NCBI GenBank assembly: GCA_024742815.1
Contig: JANSXX010000001.1
Coordinates: 1-64,000 of the forward strand
DNA length: 64,000 nucleotides
Direction: 5' to 3'
Source of the DNA: HXMU1420-13 sp024742815
Lineage (GTDB): Bacteria; Bacteroidota; Rhodothermia; Balneolales; Balneolaceae
The notes beneath the pieces are model-generated. The model had not been told where the DNA came from. It did not search any database and saw nothing but the letters and a program-made list of their open reading frames with translations. Below, in pieces: positions 59,805-64,000 of the stretch. Both the position numbers and the translations under genes were made by a program. The stretch's first letter is position 1, and each line of letters opens with the position of its first letter.

Positions 59805-60707
59805 TTAATTAAGTTTTGCCTGCGCCTCGCTGATAAGTTTGGCGATATCCTCTTTCGAGATTTCCTCGCGATTGTTGCAGTAATGGCACACAATTTCCTG
59901 CGATTCGCCTTCCATTTCTTTCAAATCATTTATGTTCAACATCGATAAGGCATCCAGAAAACGCTCGCGTGAACATCGGCAAAAGAAATCAACTGGTTGG
60001 CGATTTAGTTCTTTCACTTCGATCGGTGAAACCGACTTCTTCATGATTTCATCGATATACTGACCATCTGCTAACAATTGATCGATGGGAGGAAAAGAAG
60101 CAAGGCGTTCTTGCAGCATATCAATCTGACCTTCGGGCGCATCCGGCAGGCGTTGGAGTAGAAGTCCACCGGCCTGGGTGATGATGCCTTCTTCGTCAAT
60201 GCCCACATCCAATAAAACCGCAGACGGGATTTGCTCTGATTGCGCCAGATATCGGGCTACATCGGTGGTAACATCACCATTCACAATCTCGATGGCCGAA
60301 GTGCGCGGCTCGGCTTCGTTGTACAATACTTTTGTAAGTGATAAGACACCTAATCCGATTCCATCGCCCAAACTTACGCCTTTTGAGGTATAATCAAGCT
60401 CAGCGGTTGGATCTGCAACATATCCACGAACTTCTCCCAAACTATTTGCTTCTGCAATCACCGATTTTAACGGACCGTTTCCATCCATCCGAAGCTGAAT
60501 GCGCTCTTCTTTTTTTAATTCGCTGGCGAGCAACATAGTTGCAGTCATAGCTTTACCCAAAACCACTTTTGCCAATAACGATAATTGATGTCGTTCGGCC
60601 GCTTCGCGTACCACATCGGTCGTTTTTACAACCGCGATTTTAAAATGGCCGTCGCTGGTAATTCCCTTGATTATTCGGTCTTTAAATTGAAACTCTTCGA
60701 TATTCAT
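59805..60707 (-). CDS. hslO: 33 kDa redox-regulated chaperone
   Basis: About 300 residues, Hsp33 family. The N-terminal domain shows SLLAKVVLGKAMTATMLLAS near residue 40 and MDGNGPLKSVIAEA. The C-terminal redox switch has CRCSRERF near residue 242 and CHYCNNREEIS near 273, i.e. CxC...CxxC zinc ligands. It becomes an unfolded-protein holdase on oxidation. The ATG at 60707 is chosen. An ORF from ten codons earlier overlaps the terminator side. It follows the leucine dehydrogenase gene across a terminator. Confidence 0.94.
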   Translation of the reverse strand: MNIEEFQFKDRIIKGITSDGHFKIAVVKTTDVVREAAERHQLSLLAKVVLGKAMTATMLLASELKKEERIQLRMDGNGPLKSVIAEANSLGEVRGYVADPTAELDYTSKGVSLGDGIGLGVLSLTKVLYNEAEPRTSAIEIVNGDVTTDVARYLAQSEQIPSAVLLDVGIDEEGIITQAGGLLLQRLPDAPEGQIDMLQERLASFPPIDQLLADGQYIDEIMKKSVSPIEVKELNRQPVDFFCRCSRERFLDALSMLNINDLKEMEGESQEIVCHYCNNREEISKEDIAKLISEAQAKLN

Positions 60708-60735
60708 GTTTGAAATTCTGATTGGCGTAATGGGC

Positions 60736-60769
60736 AAAAAAAATCCCGCTCAGTTAACTGAACGGGATC
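60736..60769 (-). terminator. Rho-independent terminator of the leucine dehydrogenase gene
   Basis: Read leftward, ATCCCGTTCAGTTAACTGAGCGGGAT (stem with a single mismatch near the tip) is followed by eight T. It lies 26 bp after the dehydrogenase stop and just upstream of hslO. Confidence 0.88.
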
Positions 60770-60794
60770 CAAAGATAAGGATTAAATTGCTTAA

Positions 60795-61970
60795 TTAGCG
60801 ATTGTCAAGGCGATACATCTCGCCTAATCTTCCGGAGATTTTGCTTTGTGAGGTATACATGCTTTTAAGTTTACTCACTTCGGCAATGCGCTTTTCAGCT
60901 AATTCATTAGATGCTTTATGCGTGGGAATACCATGCTCTTCTGAATAGTTCAACACATTGAGTGTAGTGTCGTAAATACGCTCGGTCTGATTCATCGCTT
61001 GCTGTCGATTATATCCTTCCAACTCGCTAGAAATATTGATGATGCCACCGGCATTAATCACGTAATCTGGAGCGTACAGAATGCCTTTATCGAGCAAAAT
61101 TTGTCCATGCACATCCTCATTATCCAGAATGTTATTCGCACCACCCGCAATAATATCACACTTAAATTGATCCATGGTTTGATCATTTACAACCCCACCT
61201 AGTGCGCATGGCGTGAAAATATCAACATCCAAGCCATAAATTTCGTCTGGCTCAACCAAGGTTCCGCCAACTTTGTTAGCTAATGTTTGCGCCTTTTCGG
61301 TGTAAATATCAGTAACAAAAAGTTTTGCGCCTTCTTTAGCGGCGTAATCTGCAAAGGTTGAGGCTACATTTCCGGCGCCTTGTAAAGCAATGCGTTTTCC
61401 GGCTAATGAATCGGAGCCATAAGCCTTTTTTGCGGCAGCTTTAGCACCCATGTAAACTCCAAATGCAGTTACAGGAGAAGGATTTCCACTTCCACCTAAT
61501 GTTTCGGGAATACCGGTTACGAATTTAGTTTCCGAGTAAATCCATTCCATATCCTGTACACTCATCCCAACATCTTCAGCAGTGATGTACCGGCCACCGA
61601 GTGAATCCACGAAACGACCAAAAGATCGGAATAACGCTTCGTTTTTATCGGTGTGTGGATCTCCAATGATCACGGCTTTTCCACCGCCTAAATTTAGCCC
61701 GGAGATTGCAGCTTTGTACGTCATACCACGACTTAAGCGTAATACATCTTTTAGAGCTTCTTGATCATTTTTATACATCCACATTCGGGTTCCGCCTAAG
61801 GCAGGGCCAAGTGTAGTGTTATGTATGGCAATGATTGCCTTTAGATTTGTGTCAGGATTTGAGCAAACAACAACTTGTTCGTGCCCCATGTTTTGCAAGG
61901 CATTAAAGATGCTCAATTCGGTGTCTGCTTGTTTGGTTATTTCTTTTTCTGCAGATGGAGTATCAATCAT
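60795..61970 (-). CDS. ldh: Leucine dehydrogenase-like Glu/Leu/Phe/Val dehydrogenase
   Basis: A 391-residue NAD-dependent amino-acid dehydrogenase. Substrate and catalytic motifs are TTLGPALGGTRMW near residue 52, GMTYKAAISGLNLGGGKAVI with the catalytic Lys near residue 91, YITAEDVGMSVQDMEWIYSE, and NAD site IALQGAGNVASTFADYAAKEG near residue 188. The sequence favours leucine/branched-chain over glutamate dehydrogenase. It has a ~25-residue N-terminal extension. The 297-bp upstream region is divergent from recJ and contains no other gene. Confidence 0.9.
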   Translation of the reverse strand: MIDTPSAEKEITKQADTELSIFNALQNMGHEQVVVCSNPDTNLKAIIAIHNTTLGPALGGTRMWMYKNDQEALKDVLRLSRGMTYKAAISGLNLGGGKAVIIGDPHTDKNEALFRSFGRFVDSLGGRYITAEDVGMSVQDMEWIYSETKFVTGIPETLGGSGNPSPVTAFGVYMGAKAAAKKAYGSDSLAGKRIALQGAGNVASTFADYAAKEGAKLFVTDIYTEKAQTLANKVGGTLVEPDEIYGLDVDIFTPCALGGVVNDQTMDQFKCDIIAGGANNILDNEDVHGQILLDKGILYAPDYVINAGGIINISSELEGYNRQQAMNQTERIYDTTLNVLNYSEEHGIPTHKASNELAEKRIAEVSKLKSMYTSQSKISGRLGEMYRLDNR

Positions 61971-62267
61971 GTTAAAGGATATTTTTATTGGTTGGAACCG
62001 CTTCCAAAAATCTCGTTTTTCTGTTTCAAATACTAGTAAAAAGTTCCCTCTCAGTATTTATGCACAGATTCCAAAATTACGGAATTCATTTGTACATAAT
62101 GAGCTTAATTGCACAAAAAACTTAGAGTGAGGCCTCAAAAGGGAATGATGAAAGTTATTAGCAAAAGTGTATTTTAAAGACTAGAAATTGCCGAAAGGCA
62201 TGGTGTGTAGGTTTGGTCGCCGGCTCGCCTCTTATGTATAAAAGTAAAAATAAAGGTAAAGTAAACA
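61971..62267. other. Divergent intergenic region between ldh and recJ
   Basis: This 297-bp stretch should hold both promoters. I see no convincing TAnnTTTG box, no repeat element, no riboswitch-like structure and no small ORF with a good start. It is AT-rich overall, with a GC-rich patch near 62217-62230. Confidence 0.45.
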
Positions 62268-63980
62268 ATGTCATTCCGCTGGGTATATCCGCAGCCGGAA
62301 CGAGAGGAGAGCGTGTCCGAAATAAAGCAGGCTCTTGGCGTACCGGACATTATAGCCCAATTGTTGGCTATTCGTGGCATAAAAACATATGATGATGCAA
62401 AATCTTTTTTCCGCCCAACTATAGATCTGTTGTACGACCCATTCCTGATGAAGGATATGGATGAAGGTGCTGAGCGCCTCGCGTTGGCTATACGTAAAAG
62501 CGAAAAAGTTGTGGTTTACGGCGACTACGACGTAGACGGTACCACTGCTACGGCTTGTGTGTACACGTTTTTAAAAGAATTTGGTGTAGACGCCGACTAC
62601 TATATTCCGCATCGTTTTAAAGAAGGATATGGAATTAATCCCGAGGGCATACAATATGCTCACGATATAGGAGCTCATCTGATTGTATCCGTCGATTGTG
62701 GGATTACAGCCATCGAAGAAGCCAAAGAGATAAAAGCAAAAGGAATGGAATTGATCATTTGTGATCATCATACGGTAGGAGATGGAATTCCTGACGCCGT
62801 TGCCGTGCTCGATCCAAAGCGCCCGGATTGCAACTATCCTTTTGATGGATTATCAGGTGCAGGTGTGGGATTTAAACTGGTACAAGCAACGCTGAAAAAG
62901 CTTGGTTTACCGGATTCGATTGCCTACAAATTTTTAGATCTCATAGCTATTTCTATCGCTTCTGATATTGTACCGATTATCAGTGAAAACAGAATACTGA
63001 TGCGAGCCGGGCTACAAATGTTGCAAAATAACCCGCGTGTTGGAATCAAAACGTTGATGGATTTAATTCGGATGCCGGTCAGTGACATCACAACCAGCAA
63101 AATTGTGTTTTCGATTGGACCACGAATTAATGCAGCAGGTCGGATGGGGGATGCATCAACCGCTGTTAAGTTGATGATTGCTGAATCAGCGGGGGAGGCA
63201 AAATCGTTGGCCAAAGAATTAGAGTCGATCAATTTACGTCGTCGCGACAAAGACAGTAAAACAATGGAAGAGGCTCTGGCTCAGATCGATGACGAGCTCG
63301 ACATCGACGACGTGAGTACCTTGGTGCTATACAAACCCGACTGGCATTTGGGTGTGATTGGAATTGTGGCCTCTCGACTGGTTGATATGTTTCATCGCCC
63401 GGCCATTATGTTGAGCAATGTGGAAGGCAAAATCAAAGGATCGGCGCGTAGCATTCGTGGCTTTAATATTTACGATGCCATGAAAGAATGCGAAGATTTA
63501 CTGGAGCAATTTGGTGGACATGAATTCGCTGCCGGGTTAACTTTGGAGGAAAAAAATCTGACTGAATTCCGTCGGCGAATAAATCAAATTGCTTATAACG
63601 GACTAGCTAATTCCAGTTTTGAACCTGAATTGATGGTAGATGCCAAGCTAGAACTCGCAGAAATCGACATGAAATTCTGGAAGTTACTGGCACAGTTTAA
63701 ACCCTTTGGTCCGGCCAACCTTCGCCCTATTTTTGTGAGCGAAGGAGTACAAGTAGTTGGCATTCCAACGGTAGTAGGAAATGGCCATTTAAAAATGAAG
63801 ATAAAGCAAGGTAATTCGGGTGTGTTTGATGCGATTGGATTCAATATGCATGAGTTTTTGCCTATGGTAAGAAATGGGGAATCGTTCAGTATTGCTTATG
63901 TATTGGAAGAGAATAACTGGAACGGCAGGCGGACGTTACAAATGCGATTGAAGGACATTCATTTAGCAGAAGTTGCATAA
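62268..63980 (+). CDS. recJ: Single-stranded-DNA-specific exonuclease RecJ
   Basis: A 570-residue 5'-3' exonuclease for recombination and mismatch repair. The DHH-superfamily motifs are in order: YGDYDVDGTTATA near residue 85 (motif I), LIVSVDCGITAIEEA near residue 140 (II), ICDHHTVGDGIPDAVAVLDP near residue 164 (III) and SGAGVGFKLVQ (IV). The DHHA1 domain has GPRINAAGRMGDA, HLGVIGIVASRLVD and GGHEFAAGLT. An OB-fold domain closes it. Full length, ending 20 bp before the window edge. Confidence 0.97.
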   Translation: MSFRWVYPQPEREESVSEIKQALGVPDIIAQLLAIRGIKTYDDAKSFFRPTIDLLYDPFLMKDMDEGAERLALAIRKSEKVVVYGDYDVDGTTATACVYTFLKEFGVDADYYIPHRFKEGYGINPEGIQYAHDIGAHLIVSVDCGITAIEEAKEIKAKGMELIICDHHTVGDGIPDAVAVLDPKRPDCNYPFDGLSGAGVGFKLVQATLKKLGLPDSIAYKFLDLIAISIASDIVPIISENRILMRAGLQMLQNNPRVGIKTLMDLIRMPVSDITTSKIVFSIGPRINAAGRMGDASTAVKLMIAESAGEAKSLAKELESINLRRRDKDSKTMEEALAQIDDELDIDDVSTLVLYKPDWHLGVIGIVASRLVDMFHRPAIMLSNVEGKIKGSARSIRGFNIYDAMKECEDLLEQFGGHEFAAGLTLEEKNLTEFRRRINQIAYNGLANSSFEPELMVDAKLELAEIDMKFWKLLAQFKPFGPANLRPIFVSEGVQVVGIPTVVGNGHLKMKIKQGNSGVFDAIGFNMHEFLPMVRNGESFSIAYVLEENNWNGRRTLQMRLKDIHLAEVA

Positions 63981-64000
63981 ATTTGAAATCGGTTATTGTA

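Overview
The window (about 42% GC by eye) looks like chromosomal DNA of a Balneolales-type bacterium (Bacteroidota/Rhodothermota branch, e.g. Balneola or Gracilimonas relatives). The reasons are Bacteroidota-type -7 promoter boxes (TAnnTTTG), a protein with a type IX secretion sorting tail, a BlaI/M56 pair with Bacteroidota-style features, a full Na+-translocating NADH:quinone reductase (common in marine and halophilic members) and many intergenic palindromic word repeats. Placement is inference from gene content. There are no rRNA genes, CRISPR arrays or prophages. The only mobile-element trace is the N-terminus of an IS256-like transposase cut by the left edge.

Layout. 1-4.7 kb: transposase end, a 12-copy heptamer repeat, a membrane metallopeptidase, a DoxX-like protein with proline dehydrogenase, and a secreted DUF4097 protein. 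4.8-12.7 kb: penicillin-binding protein 1C coupled to a giant alpha-2-macroglobulin lipoprotein. 12.9-17.1 kb: xseB, dxs, an orphan lipoprotein and queA, with a decayed copy of the queA start after dxs. 17.2-24.8 kb: nqrABCDEF, the flavin transferase apbE and a convergent NqrM-like gene. 25.0-25.3 kb: tRNA-Arg(TCG), a terminator and a ruined tRNA copy. 25.5-28.9 kb: gamma-glutamyltransferase, YceI and isoaspartyl peptidase. 28.9-32.8 kb (minus): an acidic orphan, punA, divIVA, two PspB-like membrane proteins and a YggS protein. 33.0-36.4 kb: Nif3, a cysteine-less zinc-ribbon homologue, an RNase P RNA with two inserted palindromes, and a T9SS-sorted protein. 36.4-45.7 kb: smpB, a lipoprotein, site-2 protease, arginine deiminase, SirB1 and DUF72 proteins, a DksA-like protein, a two-lobed secreted protein, prfC and an archaemetzincin-like lipoprotein. 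45.8-51.0 kb: GNAT, MltB-like transglycosylase, an orphan antitoxin and a coupled blaI-blaR1 operon with two paralogous membrane proteins. 51.3-57.6 kb: lpd, lipB, lipA, plsY, gpsA, an AlbA_2 protein and an IscA-type protein. 57.7-64 kb: NDH-2, a two-TM orphan, hslO, leucine dehydrogenase and recJ.

Functional links. NqrA-F forms the sodium pump, ApbE attaches FMN to NqrB and NqrC, and the NqrM-like protein probably matures its iron centre. LipB and LipA make the lipoyl groups used by the Lpd-containing complexes. PbpC and alpha-2-macroglobulin are a known envelope pair. PlsY needs the glycerol-3-phosphate made by GpsA.

Most unusual points: (1) the blaI-blaR1 operon ends in two tandem paralogs that begin with a segment resembling the BlaR1 post-peptidase tail and carry YwqK-like repeats; its promoter has a perfect BlaI-type palindrome lying on the -7 box. 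(2) The RNase P RNA has a P12 helix expanded to about 137 nt plus a 16-nt palindrome. A related 16-mer sits in the tRNA-Arg relic. (3) A degenerate repeat of the queA start flanks an orphan gene. (4) A DUF72 gene has lost its normal start or carries a one-base frameshift.
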